Shown here: positions 1 through 9,397 of the stretch, one piece after another
How positions within the stretch are numbered: position 1 is the stretch's first letter
Layout of the letters: every line of letters starts with the position of its first letter
NCBI GenBank assembly: GCA_035633755.1
Contig: DASQEH010000114.1
Span: forward strand, 1-64,000
Direction: 5' to 3'
Source of the DNA: DASQEH01 sp035633755
GTDB lineage: Bacteria > Actinomycetota > Actinomycetes > Propionibacteriales > Nocardioidaceae
Length of the DNA stretch: 64,000 nucleotides
Notes under the pieces: generated by a model
Told to the model about the DNA's origin: nothing
Database searches by the model: none
What the model saw: the letters and a program-made list of their open reading frames with translations, nothing else
Made by a program: the position numbers and the translations under genes

Positions 1-925
1 CCGCATCAACTCCGAGACCGGGATGATCTTGCGCACCGAGAAGTCGGTTCTCTTCGTCATCCCCTGGAACACCCACTGGATCGTCGGCACGACCGACACC
101 GACTGGACGTTGCACAAGGCCCACCCTGCGGCCAGCCGCGCAGACATCGACTACATCCTCGAGCATGTCAACAGCGTGCTCGCGGTGCCACTGACGCACG
201 ACGACATCCAGGGCGTGTACGCCGGCCTCCGGCCACTGCTGTCCGGCGAGAACGAGTCGACGTCTCAGCTGTCACGCGAGCATGCCGTCGCGCGCCCGCA
301 GCCCGGCCTGATCTCGATCGCCGGCGGCAAGTACACCACCTATCGGGTGATGGCCAAGGACGCCATCAACGCCGCCGTGCAGGATGTCTCCGCCGGCACA
401 CCTCCCAGCGTGACCGAGCACATTCCGCTGCTGGGGGCGGAGGGCTACCACGCCATGGTCAACTCGATCGAGAAGCTTGCCGAGCGGTGGCAGCTTCCGG
501 TCTGGCGGATGCAGCGGCTCCTGGACCGCTACGGCTCTCTCACCGACGAGCTCCTCACGCTCGCGTCCGAGGACCCGTCACTGCTCGAGCCGCTGGCCGG
601 CGCCGAGGAGTACCTGCGCGTCGAGATCGCCTACGCCGCCAGCCACGAGGGAGCCATGCACCTCGATGACATCTTGGCCCGGCGGACGAGGATCTCGATC
701 GAGACCCCCGACCGCGGCACCGAGTCTGCCGACTCCACTGCGCGACTGGTAGCCCCCTATCTCGGCTGGGACGAGGAACGCATCGCCAACGAGGTGCAGG
801 CGTACTCGGCTCGCGTCGAGGCCGAGCGGCGCTCGCAGATGCAGGATGACGACCTGGCTGCCGACGCCGCTCGGATCGCTGCTCCGGACACCCGCAAGGT
901 TGCCGTCGGACGCGCGCTGGACTGA
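1..925 (+). CDS. glpD: Aerobic glycerol-3-phosphate dehydrogenase, C-terminal part
   Basis: The frame is open from the left edge of the window (first whole codon at base 2), so the start lies upstream; about 307 C-terminal residues are present. GlpD is an FAD-dependent peripheral membrane enzyme that oxidises sn-glycerol 3-phosphate to dihydroxyacetone phosphate and passes electrons to the quinone pool. The visible part has the family's substrate-domain segment (WIVGTTDTDW), the strongly conserved GGKYTTYR stretch near residue 110, and a helical C-terminal cap domain. The missing N-terminus should carry the FAD-binding Rossmann motif. No other glycerol-utilisation gene is visible downstream. 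The family call is firm; the regulation cannot be seen. Confidence 0.93.
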   Translation, partial: RINSETGMILRTEKSVLFVIPWNTHWIVGTTDTDWTLHKAHPAASRADIDYILEHVNSVLAVPLTHDDIQGVYAGLRPLLSGENESTSQLSREHAVARPQPGLISIAGGKYTTYRVMAKDAINAAVQDVSAGTPPSVTEHIPLLGAEGYHAMVNSIEKLAERWQLPVWRMQRLLDRYGSLTDELLTLASEDPSLLEPLAGAEEYLRVEIAYAASHEGAMHLDDILARRTRISIETPDRGTESADSTARLVAPYLGWDEERIANEVQAYSARVEAERRSQMQDDDLAADAARIAAPDTRKVAVGRALD

Positions 926-990
926 CCTGCTCCGGCTCACGCCATCGCTTGCTCAGCCAGGCCGTCGACGTCTGCGGCAGCCTTCAGCAG

Positions 991-2076
991 TCAGTAGTGC
1001 CGGTGGGGCTTCTCGGTGCGGGTGGCGGTGTCCTTCGCCGAGTCCGGCTTCCCGTCGTCAGCTCCTCCGGCGAGCTTGGCTCTGCGCTTGGCCGACGCAT
1101 ACTGACCGTCGTGCTCGAACGTCACGTCGACGGACTCGAAGTCCTTGCTGCGGGTTGCCTCGGCGTAGTCGGAGTACGCGCGCCGGTCGGCGGCGGTCAG
1201 GTCGACGTTGTCCGTGAAGGGCGTGAGCAGCGCCCTCGGGTAGAGGCGATGCGCCTTGACGACGTTGATCTCCACGCCCATCACGACGATGATCGTCCCC
1301 AGGTACAGCCAGGCGATGAGCCCGAGCACGATGGCGAACACGCCGTTGGTGACGGACGCCTCCTTGACCACCGCGCCGACGTAGACGGTGCCGATGAGCT
1401 GCAGCAGCTGCCACGAGACCGCGGCGGCCACCGCCCCGGGCACTGCCTTCTTGAGCGAGTGCTTATGCGTGGTGGCCAGCCTGAAGAGCAAGATGAACAC
1501 CCCTGCGTTCAACATCACCACGGCGATGCTGCGCGCGATCTGCACACCGGGCCCGATCCGCAGGTTCAGCGCGTCGACCTCGCTGCCCAGGGTGGACAGG
1601 AATGTGGTGCCGAGAATTCCCAGGCCCGCCGTGGCGAGCAGGACCAGGCTGCGCAGCCTTCCGGTGATGGGGTTGGGCCGCTTGTTGCGCGGGACACCCC
1701 AGGCGACGTTCATCGCGTTCTGGGTCGCCTGCGCGACGCCGAGCGCGCCGTAGAGCGAGCCCAGGATGCCGACGATCACCGCTGTCCGGCTGCCCTTGAG
1801 TCCGCCGGGGCGGCCAAGCTGGTCACCGATCACGGGGAACTGGCTCAGTGCCGAGTCGAGAATCTGTGCCTGCAGCTCGGGGTTGCCCTGAAGGACGAAT
1901 CCCAGGATCGACGACGCGAGCAGGAGGAGCGGGAACATCCCGAGGAACGCGTAGTACGTGATCAGCGCAGAGAGGTAGTTGCCCTGGTCGTCGGCGAACT
2001 TGTAGATGACGGCGATGGGGAATGCCGCAGCCGGGTGCCGCCGCTGGAACCTGTCCAGCCGGTCGGTGAGGGACAT
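991..2076 (-). CDS. YihY/BrkB-family inner membrane protein
   Basis: A 361-residue polytopic membrane protein of the YihY/BrkB (formerly virulence factor BrkB, misnamed RNase BN) family. The N-terminus has the typical segment with YYAFLGMFPLLLL, followed by about six hydrophobic helices. The charged C-terminal tail (about 80 residues, rich in D, E, K and R) is probably cytoplasmic. Start: ATG at 2076 is preceded by GGAGGTGG at good spacing; an in-frame ATG 13 codons upstream lacks a site. It is divergent from the HAD phosphatase at 2239. The molecular function of the family is unknown. Confidence 0.88.
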   Translation of the reverse strand: MSLTDRLDRFQRRHPAAAFPIAVIYKFADDQGNYLSALITYYAFLGMFPLLLLASSILGFVLQGNPELQAQILDSALSQFPVIGDQLGRPGGLKGSRTAVIVGILGSLYGALGVAQATQNAMNVAWGVPRNKRPNPITGRLRSLVLLATAGLGILGTTFLSTLGSEVDALNLRIGPGVQIARSIAVVMLNAGVFILLFRLATTHKHSLKKAVPGAVAAAVSWQLLQLIGTVYVGAVVKEASVTNGVFAIVLGLIAWLYLGTIIVVMGVEINVVKAHRLYPRALLTPFTDNVDLTAADRRAYSDYAEATRSKDFESVDVTFEHDGQYASAKRRAKLAGGADDGKPDSAKDTATRTEKPHRHY

Positions 2077-2238
2077 CGGCCCACCTCCATCCTGGCCTGA
2101 TCCTGGTTCGGCCACTCAGGAGTGGGTATTGGGCAGGCGACCAACCACCCGAACCGCTCTAGTCAAGCATGTCGGATTGCCGCAGACACGCAGGCGACGA
2201 CGACCATCCGCGCGTCACTCCCCCGGAGGTATGAACCG

Positions 2239-2904
2239 ATGATCGACGCAGTCGTTTTCGACGTCGACGGCACCCTCGTCGACACCAACTACCATCATGC
2301 GCTCGCCTGGTTCCGCGCCTTCCGTCGCTTCGACGTGACCCCTCCCGTCTGGCGCATTCACCGGGCCATCGGCATGGGTGGTGACCAGCTCGTCAAGGCG
2401 GTCGCCGGCGACGACGTGGAAGACAAGTACGGCGAACAGCTCCGCACGGCCTGGACGGAGGAGTTCGACGAGTTCCTCCCGCAGGTGCAGCCGTTCGCCG
2501 GAGCTGAGCCTTTGATGAAGGAGATTCGCGAGCGCGGCCTCAGCCTGGTCCTGGCCAGCTCAGGTGAGGAGCAGCACGTCGAGCACTACCTCGACCTCAT
2601 CAACGGCCGCGAGCTCGCCGCTGCCTGGACCACGTCTGCCGACGCGGAGGAGACCAAGCCCGCTCCCGATCTGATCGAGACTGCGATGCGCAAGATGGAC
2701 ACCACGAACGCCGTCATGATCGGGGACTCGGTCTGGGACGCCAAGGCTGCGGAGAAGGCGGGCATCGTCACGTACGCGGTGCGCACCGGTGGCTTCTCGA
2801 TCGAGGAGCTCGAGACGGCCGGGGCACGCAAGGTGTACGACTCCCTCGAAGACCTTCAGCGCGACCTCGACCGGGTGATCGGCGCTGACGGCTCCAGCTC
2901 CTAG
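2239..2904 (+). CDS. HAD-superfamily hydrolase, phosphoglycolate-phosphatase/beta-phosphoglucomutase type
   Basis: A 221-residue HAD hydrolase. Motif I is DVDGTLVDT near the N-terminus, with nucleophile Asp8 and acid/base Asp10. Motif II is the serine in LASSG. The motif III lysine lies in ETKPAPD and motif IV is GDSVWD. A helical cap follows motif I, as in subclass I enzymes that dephosphorylate small phospho-sugars. Start: the ATG at 2239 is downstream of CCCGGAGGTATG and gives motif I at the normal distance. The gene ends inside a 4-bp convergent overlap with the next gene. The substrate cannot be assigned. Confidence 0.88.
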   Translation: MIDAVVFDVDGTLVDTNYHHALAWFRAFRRFDVTPPVWRIHRAIGMGGDQLVKAVAGDDVEDKYGEQLRTAWTEEFDEFLPQVQPFAGAEPLMKEIRERGLSLVLASSGEEQHVEHYLDLINGRELAAAWTTSADAEETKPAPDLIETAMRKMDTTNAVMIGDSVWDAKAAEKAGIVTYAVRTGGFSIEELETAGARKVYDSLEDLQRDLDRVIGADGSSS

Positions 2905-3305
2905 GACGCGGTCGCGCCCCACCCGTGCCAGCTGTCGATCTCGATCCAGGCGCTGACCCGCCCGCGGGTGCGGTTGCCATACGCGTGCCCCGTGTAGTGG
3001 GTCGACAACCTGTCGATGTCGGTCAGGTCCGTGTCGTCAGCCCACTCCACAACGCGGCCCTGCATGCTGACGTGGGTGTACCAGTCGCCCTGCTTCAGTA
3101 CGGTGAGGCTCACCCGCGGGTCGTTGCGCATGGGCTCCAGGCGCTTGCGGCCCTCGTCCATGTTCACGAGGATCCGTCCCCGCTCGTAGAGGTACCAGGT
3201 GGCGACCGATACCGGTCGCCCATCGGTCCACAGCGTGGCGATCACAGCAGGGTTGGGCTGGCTGAGCATTTCCTCAATGGCCTGTGGCAGGGGTTCGGAC
3301 GCCAT
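2901..3305 (-). CDS. Pyridoxamine 5'-phosphate oxidase-family split-barrel flavin protein
   Basis: A 134-residue single-domain split-barrel protein of the PNPOx-like class that binds FMN or F420. It has the typical N-terminal VIATLWTDGRPVSVATWY strand pair, then ILVNMDEGRKR, a phosphate-contacting loop, and the second barrel strand set near SMQGRVVEW. Many actinobacterial members use F420, but the cofactor cannot be told from sequence alone. Start: ATG at 3305 lies 6 nt after AGAGG; a GTG two codons upstream is possible. It overlaps the HAD gene end by 4 bp on the opposite strand. Its substrate is unknown. Confidence 0.8.
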   Translation of the reverse strand: MASEPLPQAIEEMLSQPNPAVIATLWTDGRPVSVATWYLYERGRILVNMDEGRKRLEPMRNDPRVSLTVLKQGDWYTHVSMQGRVVEWADDTDLTDIDRLSTHYTGHAYGNRTRGRVSAWIEIDSWHGWGATAS

Positions 3306-3411
3306 GGTCACCTCTTCTATGAGCTTGGGGACACCACGATGTCACCGCGGTCCCTGCCCCGCCCGGTAATGTCCGCCGCGCATGCTTGTCCGCCGCACTC
3401 GAGGAGATGGC

Positions 3412-4242
3412 ATGGACGACTACCGGACCGTCAACAAGCTGGGCTGGGACGAGCGAGCTCCGGCGCACGCCGCCTCGAGCGACTACGCAGTTGACCGCTT
3501 CATCGACGACCCGAGCTACCTCAGCTCTGTCGTGCGCTTCGACATGCCGCTGCTCGGTGACGTGACCGGGCTGCGCGGCGTCCACCTCCAGTGCCACATC
3601 GGGACAGACACCTTGTCGCTGTCACGGCTGGGGGCGCACATGTCGGGGCTCGACTTCTCCGCGGCGTCCCTCGACCAGGCCCGCTCCCTGGCGACCTCGG
3701 CCGGTGCCCGGATCGACTACCACGAGGCCGACGTGTATGACGCCGTCGCCGTCTTCGGCGCGGGCGGCTTCGACCTTGTGTACACCGGAGTCGGTGCCCT
3801 GTGCTGGTTACCCAGCGCGCGACGATGGGCCGAGACAGTGGCAGGCCTGTTGCGGCCCGGCGGCCGCCTGTTCATCCGCGAAGGTCATCCCGTGCTGTGG
3901 GCACTCGACGACGGCGGCGACGACGCCACGCTGCGCCTGGAGTACCCGTACTTCGAGCGGTCGGAGCCGACGGTGTGGGACGAGCCCGGCACGTACGTCG
4001 AGACCGACGCCGAGTTCCAGCACACCGTCACCCACGAGTGGAACCACGGCCTGGGCGACCTCGTGGGCTCGCTGCTGACCGCCGGGATGCAGATCACCGG
4101 TCTGGTCGAGCACCAGAGCGTGCCGTGGGAGGCGTTTCCGGGCCGGATGACGCTGCTCCCGGGCGGCGAATGGCAGCTGAGCGACCGCCCGTGGCGGCTG
4201 CCCCACACCTACACCCTGACCGCGGTGAAGTCGCCGGCGTAG
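3412..4242 (+). CDS. Class I SAM-dependent methyltransferase
   Basis: A 276-residue Rossmann-fold methyltransferase. Motif I is degenerate (VHLQCHIGTDTLSLSRLG, roughly residues 56-73), followed by the acidic strand end in GLDFS and a motif resembling DLVYTGVGALCWL. It resembles the UbiE/COQ5-like methyltransferases common in actinobacteria that act on unidentified small molecules. Start: ATG at 3412 is preceded by GAGGAGATGGC; an in-frame start ten codons upstream has no ribosome-binding site. It stands alone between convergent and divergent neighbours, so context gives no substrate clue. Confidence 0.82.
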   Translation: MDDYRTVNKLGWDERAPAHAASSDYAVDRFIDDPSYLSSVVRFDMPLLGDVTGLRGVHLQCHIGTDTLSLSRLGAHMSGLDFSAASLDQARSLATSAGARIDYHEADVYDAVAVFGAGGFDLVYTGVGALCWLPSARRWAETVAGLLRPGGRLFIREGHPVLWALDDGGDDATLRLEYPYFERSEPTVWDEPGTYVETDAEFQHTVTHEWNHGLGDLVGSLLTAGMQITGLVEHQSVPWEAFPGRMTLLPGGEWQLSDRPWRLPHTYTLTAVKSPA

Positions 4243-4259
4243 GGACTCGGCGGCGTACG

Positions 4260-5135
4260 TCAGGGAGCGTTGGCGCTTGCGGTGACCCCCTGGTCGTCCT
4301 CAGAGACGACCGGACCCAGATTGTCGGGCGTGCCTGGGTTGTCAGGGCTGAGCAGAGTCACCAGGTCGACGACGTCGGCGATGGAGTCCACCACCCGGGT
4401 CGCGCGGAACGGGTATCGTCCCACCTTGTCCCGAGCCGTCGAGCCGGTCAGCACCAACACGGTCCGCAGTCCCGCCTCGAGCCCAGAGATGACGTCGGTA
4501 TCCATCCGGTCCCCGATCATCACCGTGTTCTCGGAGTGCGCCTCGATCTGGTTGAGAGCGCTGCGCATCATCAGCGGGTTCGGCTTGCCGATGAAGTACG
4601 GCTCCACCCCGCTGGCCTTGGTGATGAGGGCCGCCACGGACCCCGTCGCCGGTAGCGGCCCGAAAGCGGACGGTCCCGTGGGGTCGGGGTTCGTGGCGAT
4701 GAACCGCGCCCCCGCCACGATCAGCCGGATGCCTGTCGTGATCGCCTCGAAGGACCAGTTCCGGGTCTCTCCGAGGACCACGTAGTCGGGTGCGCGGTCG
4801 GTCAGCACGTACCCGACCTCGTGCAGGGCAGTGGTGAGGCCGACCTCTCCGATGACGTACGCCGACCCGTGCGGCCGCTGGGTGTCGAGGAACTGCGCCG
4901 TGGCGAGAGCCGACGTCCAGATGGCGCCTTCGGGCACGTCCAGCCCGGACGCCAGCAGCCGCGCCCTCAGGTCGCGGGGAGTGAAGATGGAGTTGTTCGT
5001 GAGCACGAGGAAGGGCCGGCCACTGTCGCGCAGGGCCTGGATGAAGTCGGCGGCACCGGGGATTGCCTGCTCCTCGTGCACGAGCACGCCGTCCATGTCT
5101 GTGAGCCAGGTGTGCACCGGCTTCAGTTCTGTCAT
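4260..5135 (-). CDS. HAD-IIA family phosphatase (NagD-like)
   Basis: A 291-residue HAD subclass IIA hydrolase. Motif I is TDMDGVLV (Asp13 and Asp15), motif II is VLTNNS, the substrate lysine lies in IGKPNPLM, and motif IV is MIGDRMDTD. The C2-type cap between motifs II and III is present. NagD-like enzymes dephosphorylate nucleotides or sugar phosphates. The ATG overlaps a GGAGG one base upstream, too close for a normal ribosome site. GATCAT ends 6 nt before the ATG, so the mRNA may be leaderless. A proline- and aspartate-rich tail of about 25 residues follows the core. Confidence 0.88.
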   Translation of the reverse strand: MTELKPVHTWLTDMDGVLVHEEQAIPGAADFIQALRDSGRPFLVLTNNSIFTPRDLRARLLASGLDVPEGAIWTSALATAQFLDTQRPHGSAYVIGEVGLTTALHEVGYVLTDRAPDYVVLGETRNWSFEAITTGIRLIVAGARFIATNPDPTGPSAFGPLPATGSVAALITKASGVEPYFIGKPNPLMMRSALNQIEAHSENTVMIGDRMDTDVISGLEAGLRTVLVLTGSTARDKVGRYPFRATRVVDSIADVVDLVTLLSPDNPGTPDNLGPVVSEDDQGVTASANAP

Positions 5136-5164
5136 GCCTCCATGATCGCAGCCGCGCGGCTGCC

Positions 5165-6610
5165 CTACAGGTCCCCGGGGTAAAGATTGGCACGAGAGGG
5201 GACCCGGGCGTGCAGGACCCAGTCACTCCAGAAGCTGGTCAGGTCGACCCCGGTCGAGCGTTCCAAGGCCTCTCGCAGGCCCCCCATCGACATGTTGTCG
5301 CCCGCCCGCCGTTGCTGAAGTGCCCGCATGGCCCGGAAGAAGGCCACGTCGCCGACCTTGTTGCGCAGGGCGTGCACGAAGTACGCACCCTTGAGATAGA
5401 CCCCTGCGTAGGTGAACTCCCGCCCCGGACCCATGTCGTAGATCGGGACGCGGAGCCATCTCGGCTCTCCCCTGACCGCCTGCCGGTACCGCCGGTCGAG
5501 CAATGCCCCGTGGTGCTCGGCCCAGAGCTGCTCGGAGTAGGACGCGAAGCACTCGCTGAGGCAGATGTCGCGCCAGCGGTGGATGGAGATGTTGTCGCCC
5601 CACCATTGGTGGGCGTTCTCGTGCACGATCGTCGGGATGCCGACACCCGGTGCGTACACAGGTCGGGTGAAGGTCTCCAGGGAGAACCCGAGCCGCCCAC
5701 TGACGAAGATGCCACCCGCGGCCGGAGCGGGATACGGCCCCCAGCGGTTCGAGAGCACGCGCACGATCGCGGGCAGCCGGGCCTGGCGCGTCGACGCCGC
5801 CTTGGACCGCGGACCGTAGGCGGTCACGACAGGGATCCCGGAGGGCAGCCGGGAGCGCTCGAACGTCAGCTTGTCGATGTACATCGTCGTGAGGTACGTC
5901 GTCGTCGCCTCGCGCAACCTCCACCTGTACGTGCGCACAGGCGTACCGTCGGGCCGTCGGCCGGATGTCGTCGGCAGCTGGCGGCCGATGGAGACCACAG
6001 CGAGCGGCCGGGGAACGGTTGCGGTCAGGGCGAACGCGGCCTTGTCCGTCGGATGGTCGTTGCACGGGTACCAAGCCGTGCACGAGTGCGGCTCTCCGAG
6101 GATGAAGCCGGCTCCGGGCGTCGTCGCGTCGTGCCAGCCGTTGCGCGGGGTGTTCCCTGGCCTGCCCCGATAGCTCACCTGCACCTGGAACTGCGAGCCT
6201 CTGGCGATCTGCTGGCGGGGGGTGATGACCAGCTCGTGCGCGGCCGCCCGCCGGAAGGTCGCGGCGCGACCGTTGACGCGCACCGACTCCACGTTCAGCC
6301 CGACAAGGTCGAGGTTGAGCCGGTCGAGACGAGCGGTGGCTCTGGCGGCAATGGTCGTTGTCGCCACGATGCGCTGCTTCGGGCGCCAGTAGGCGAGCCG
6401 GACGTGGTAGCGGGCGACGTCATACCCGCGGTTGCCGTCCGCAGGGTAGTAGGGGTCGCCGATCCCCTGACCGCGGCTGAGCGCGCTCGATCCGGCTCGT
6501 GCATCGCCGTGCGCAGGATCGCCTGTGGATGCCATCTGCAAGGCACCTCCGAGCAGGGCGATTGCCGCCACAGCGGTCCCGACAGCGTGAGCTGAGACGC
6601 GCATCCTCAC
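5165..6610 (-). CDS. Secreted M1-family metallopeptidase
   Basis: A 481-residue zinc metallopeptidase of the M1 (aminopeptidase N-like) family. An N-terminal signal peptide (VRMRVSAHA then a hydrophobic core, about 28 residues) predicts export. The beta-rich N-terminal domain spans about 60-250. The catalytic site is HENAH at 330-334 with the third zinc ligand Glu353, giving the family spacing HExxH-x18-E. The canonical GAMEN exopeptidase motif is not evident; the region reads GFSLETF, so aminopeptidase specificity is uncertain. Start: the GTG at 6610 has AAGGAG 7 nt upstream; an ATG two codons later is less well spaced. Confidence 0.9.
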   Translation of the reverse strand: MRMRVSAHAVGTAVAAIALLGGALQMASTGDPAHGDARAGSSALSRGQGIGDPYYPADGNRGYDVARYHVRLAYWRPKQRIVATTTIAARATARLDRLNLDLVGLNVESVRVNGRAATFRRAAAHELVITPRQQIARGSQFQVQVSYRGRPGNTPRNGWHDATTPGAGFILGEPHSCTAWYPCNDHPTDKAAFALTATVPRPLAVVSIGRQLPTTSGRRPDGTPVRTYRWRLREATTTYLTTMYIDKLTFERSRLPSGIPVVTAYGPRSKAASTRQARLPAIVRVLSNRWGPYPAPAAGGIFVSGRLGFSLETFTRPVYAPGVGIPTIVHENAHQWWGDNISIHRWRDICLSECFASYSEQLWAEHHGALLDRRYRQAVRGEPRWLRVPIYDMGPGREFTYAGVYLKGAYFVHALRNKVGDVAFFRAMRALQQRRAGDNMSMGGLREALERSTGVDLTSFWSDWVLHARVPSRANLYPGDL

Positions 6611-6686
6611 GGCGGTTCTCCTTGGTCCTCGACGACCCGTTGACCCCGAATTGTGCCACTGCCTCGTCCGATACAGTTGCGCGGCA

Positions 6687-8096
6687 ATGAACACGACGAC
6701 GGTGGGAGCGACGGCCCACGACGAGGCCGTCGCAGCGCTGCGCTCGTCGTACTCCGCGATCCCGCCGGGCTCGCCGGTGCGCCTGGCCAAACGGACCTCC
6801 AACCTCTTCCGCCCACGCACCCGCCAACCGGTCGCGGCCCTGGACGCATCCCGGCTCGACGGCGTCATCCACGTGGACGCGTCGGCAAGGACCGCCGACG
6901 TGCAAGGGATGTGCACGTACGAGCACCTCGTCGACCAGACGCTTCGCCATGGCCTGATGCCGCTCGTGGTGCCGCAGCTCAAGACGATCACGCTCGGCGG
7001 CGCCGTCACCGGGCTCGGCATCGAGTCGTCCTCGTTCCGTAGCGGGCTGCCCCATGAGTCCGTGCTGGAGATGGACGTGCTCACGGGCGACGGACGGCTG
7101 GTCACCGCAGCACCCGATGGCGAGCACGCAGACCTGTTCGCGGCCTTCCCGAACTCCTACGGCAGTCTCGGATACTGCGTCCGGCTGAAGATCGAGCTGG
7201 AACCCGTGCACCCGTACGTCGCTCTGCGCCACGTCCGGTTCTCGGACCTGGACAGCCTTGCCGCCGCGGTCGTTGAGATCTGCCGGGACAGGCGCTGGCA
7301 GGAGGAGCCCGTGGACTTCCTCGACGGTGTCATGTTCGGGCTCGACGAGGCGTACCTGACGCTGGGCCGCTGGTGCGACGATGTGGCCGCCTCGGGTCTG
7401 CTGTCGACGAGCGACTACACCGGACAGGAGATCTTCTACCGGTCCGTCCGCGAGCGCTCCCTCGACGTGTTGACCGTTGCCGACTACCTGTGGCGCTGGG
7501 ACACCGACTGGTTCTGGTGCTCCAAGGCCTTCGGAGTCCAGAACCCACGGGTGCGCAAGCTGTGGCCGGCGCGGCTGCGTCGTAGCGACGTCTACCACCG
7601 CATCGTCGCGGCGGAGACCCGCTGGCAGGTGAAGGCCCGCATCCGGCGGTGGCAAGGACATCGGCCGCAAGAGCGGGTCGTGCAGGACGTCGAGATCCCG
7701 GTCGAGCGCACCGCGGACTTCCTGCGGTGGTTCGACGAGCATGTCTCGATGAGCCCGGTATGGCTGTGCCCCCTGCGGCTGCGCGAGCCGGCAGGCCCGG
7801 GCTCGGCTCGATCATGGCCGCTGTACCCCCTGGAGGCCGGCCGGGTGTATGTCAATGTCGGGTTCTGGGGTCTCGTGCCGATGGCCGAGGGACGCCAGGA
7901 CGGCGACCTCAACCGCGACGTCGAGCGAGCGGTCACGGACCACGGGGGGCACAAATCGCTCTATTCCGACGCTTATTACGACCGATCGACGTTCGAGTCG
8001 ATGTATGGGGGGAACTACTACACCAAAGCCAAGCGGGTCTACGACCCCGACAACAGGTTGACCGGACTGTACGAGAAGGCGGTGGGGCGAAGGTGA
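6687..8096 (+). CDS. FAD-binding oxidoreductase, probable 10-methylene fatty acyl reductase (TmsA/BfaA-like)
   Basis: A 469-residue FAD-linked oxidase of the DWARF1/DHCR24-like group. The FAD-binding PCMH domain includes QLKTITLGGAVTGLGIESSS and later GSLGYCVRLKIELEP. The C-terminal half carries the substrate domain and ends in YDPDNRLTGLYEK. It overlaps the next gene, a cyclopropane-synthase-like methyltransferase, by 4 bp. Established work on actinobacterial TmsA/TmsB (BfaA/BfaB) pairs shows the methyltransferase adds a methylene to oleoyl phospholipid and the flavoprotein reduces it to 10-methylstearate (tuberculostearate). The pairing supports that role here; the substrate is inferred. 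TACAGT lies 9 nt before the ATG. Confidence 0.82.
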   Translation: MNTTTVGATAHDEAVAALRSSYSAIPPGSPVRLAKRTSNLFRPRTRQPVAALDASRLDGVIHVDASARTADVQGMCTYEHLVDQTLRHGLMPLVVPQLKTITLGGAVTGLGIESSSFRSGLPHESVLEMDVLTGDGRLVTAAPDGEHADLFAAFPNSYGSLGYCVRLKIELEPVHPYVALRHVRFSDLDSLAAAVVEICRDRRWQEEPVDFLDGVMFGLDEAYLTLGRWCDDVAASGLLSTSDYTGQEIFYRSVRERSLDVLTVADYLWRWDTDWFWCSKAFGVQNPRVRKLWPARLRRSDVYHRIVAAETRWQVKARIRRWQGHRPQERVVQDVEIPVERTADFLRWFDEHVSMSPVWLCPLRLREPAGPGSARSWPLYPLEAGRVYVNVGFWGLVPMAEGRQDGDLNRDVERAVTDHGGHKSLYSDAYYDRSTFESMYGGNYYTKAKRVYDPDNRLTGLYEKAVGRR

Positions 8097-9355
8097 CTAT
8101 CGCGAACATGGTGGAACGGCTCACCAAGGAGCCGCCGCCGATCCGGTTCGAGGCGTACGACGGCAGCGGACTGGGTCCGGAGGACTCACCGATCACGTTG
8201 CGGCTCCTGAACGAGCGCGGACTGCGGTTCATGGTCACCGCGCCGGGCGGTGACCTCGGCGTCGTACGCGCCTACGTGAGCGGCGACATCGTCGTGGACG
8301 GGGTCCACCCCGGCGACCCGTACGAGGCGATGCGGCTGCTCGGGCGCTGGCGCTTCCATCGGCCCAGTGCGCTGGAGGCGGCCAAGCTCTTCCGAGAGCT
8401 CGGGTTGCACCGGTTGGTCCCGCCCGAGCCTCCGCCGGAGGAGGCGCTGCCGCGGTGGCGTCGGGTGGCCGAGGGGCTGCGGCACTCGCGCAGCCGCGAT
8501 GCCGAGTCGATCACGCACCACTACGACGTCTCGAACTCCTTCTACGAGAAGGTGCTCGGACCGTCGATGGCGTACACGTGCGCCGTCTTCCCGAAGGAGA
8601 CCGCCAGCCTCGAAGAGGCCCAGGAGGAGAAGTTCGACCTGGTGGCGCGCAAGCTGGGCCTGGCTCCAGGAATGCGGTTGCTCGATGTCGGGTGCGGCTG
8701 GGGTGGCATGGTCCGCCATGCGGCCCGGCACTACGGGGTCACCGCGGTCGGGGTGACGTTGTCAGCCCAACAGGCCGCGTGGGGCAGCGCCGCCATCGCC
8801 GCCGACGGTCTCGCCGCGCGTGCCCAAGTGCTGCACCGTGACTACCGGGACTCCCCCGGAGAGCAGTACGACGCCGTCAGCTCGATCGGCCTGCTCGAGC
8901 ACGTCGGGATCTTGCAGTACCCGGCCTACTTCCGATTCCTGCACTCGAAGCTTCGCGAAGGCGGACGGCTGCTCAACCACTCGATCACCCGCCCGCACAA
9001 CGAGCTCAACATCAAGACCGGGCGCTTCATCGACCGCTACGTGTTCCCCGACGGCGAGCTCACGGGGTCCGGTCGCATCATCACCGCGGCGCAGGACGCC
9101 GGGTTCGAGGTGCGTCACACCGAGAACCTCCGCGAGCACTACGCCCTCACGCTGGCCCACTGGTGCGCCAACCTGGTCGAGCACTGGGACGAGTGCGTGG
9201 CTGACGTGGGCATCGGGAGGGCCCGGGTGTGGGGCTTGTACATGGCCGGCTCACGGCTCGGCTTCGAGACCAACGAGACACAGCTCCATCAGGTGCTCGC
9301 GGTGAAGCTCGACCCGTCCGGCCAGGCAGACTTCCCCCTCCGGCCCACCTGGTAG
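8093..9355 (+). CDS. Cyclopropane/methylene fatty acyl phospholipid synthase (TmsB/UfaA1-like)
   Basis: A 420-residue SAM-dependent methyltransferase of the CFA synthase family. The N-terminal lipid-binding domain covers about 1-140. The SAM-binding motif LLDVGCGWGGM sits near 196-206, preceded by the conserved HYDVSNSFYEKVLGPSMAYTCAVF segment in two parts. The SSIGLLEHVG loop and a C-terminal aromatic tail are also typical. It starts with GTG inside the end of the upstream FAD gene (4-bp GTGA overlap), so translation is coupled. Together they should convert oleoyl chains of membrane phospholipids to 10-methylstearoyl chains; a plain cyclopropane product is the alternative. Confidence 0.88.
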   Translation: MTIANMVERLTKEPPPIRFEAYDGSGLGPEDSPITLRLLNERGLRFMVTAPGGDLGVVRAYVSGDIVVDGVHPGDPYEAMRLLGRWRFHRPSALEAAKLFRELGLHRLVPPEPPPEEALPRWRRVAEGLRHSRSRDAESITHHYDVSNSFYEKVLGPSMAYTCAVFPKETASLEEAQEEKFDLVARKLGLAPGMRLLDVGCGWGGMVRHAARHYGVTAVGVTLSAQQAAWGSAAIAADGLAARAQVLHRDYRDSPGEQYDAVSSIGLLEHVGILQYPAYFRFLHSKLREGGRLLNHSITRPHNELNIKTGRFIDRYVFPDGELTGSGRIITAAQDAGFEVRHTENLREHYALTLAHWCANLVEHWDECVADVGIGRARVWGLYMAGSRLGFETNETQLHQVLAVKLDPSGQADFPLRPTW

Positions 9356-9397
9356 ACCCCCCGCCGTGCTCGAGACTACGCCCTCCCAGGAGCTCCC

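Noticed and set aside
949..2100. Long + strand open frame opposite YihY
   Set aside because: High-GC antisense shadow; its translation has no domain and the opposite frame encodes YihY with a ribosome site.
5210..6595. Long + strand open frame opposite the M1 peptidase
   Set aside because: No family features; the other strand has a signal peptide and HENAH site.
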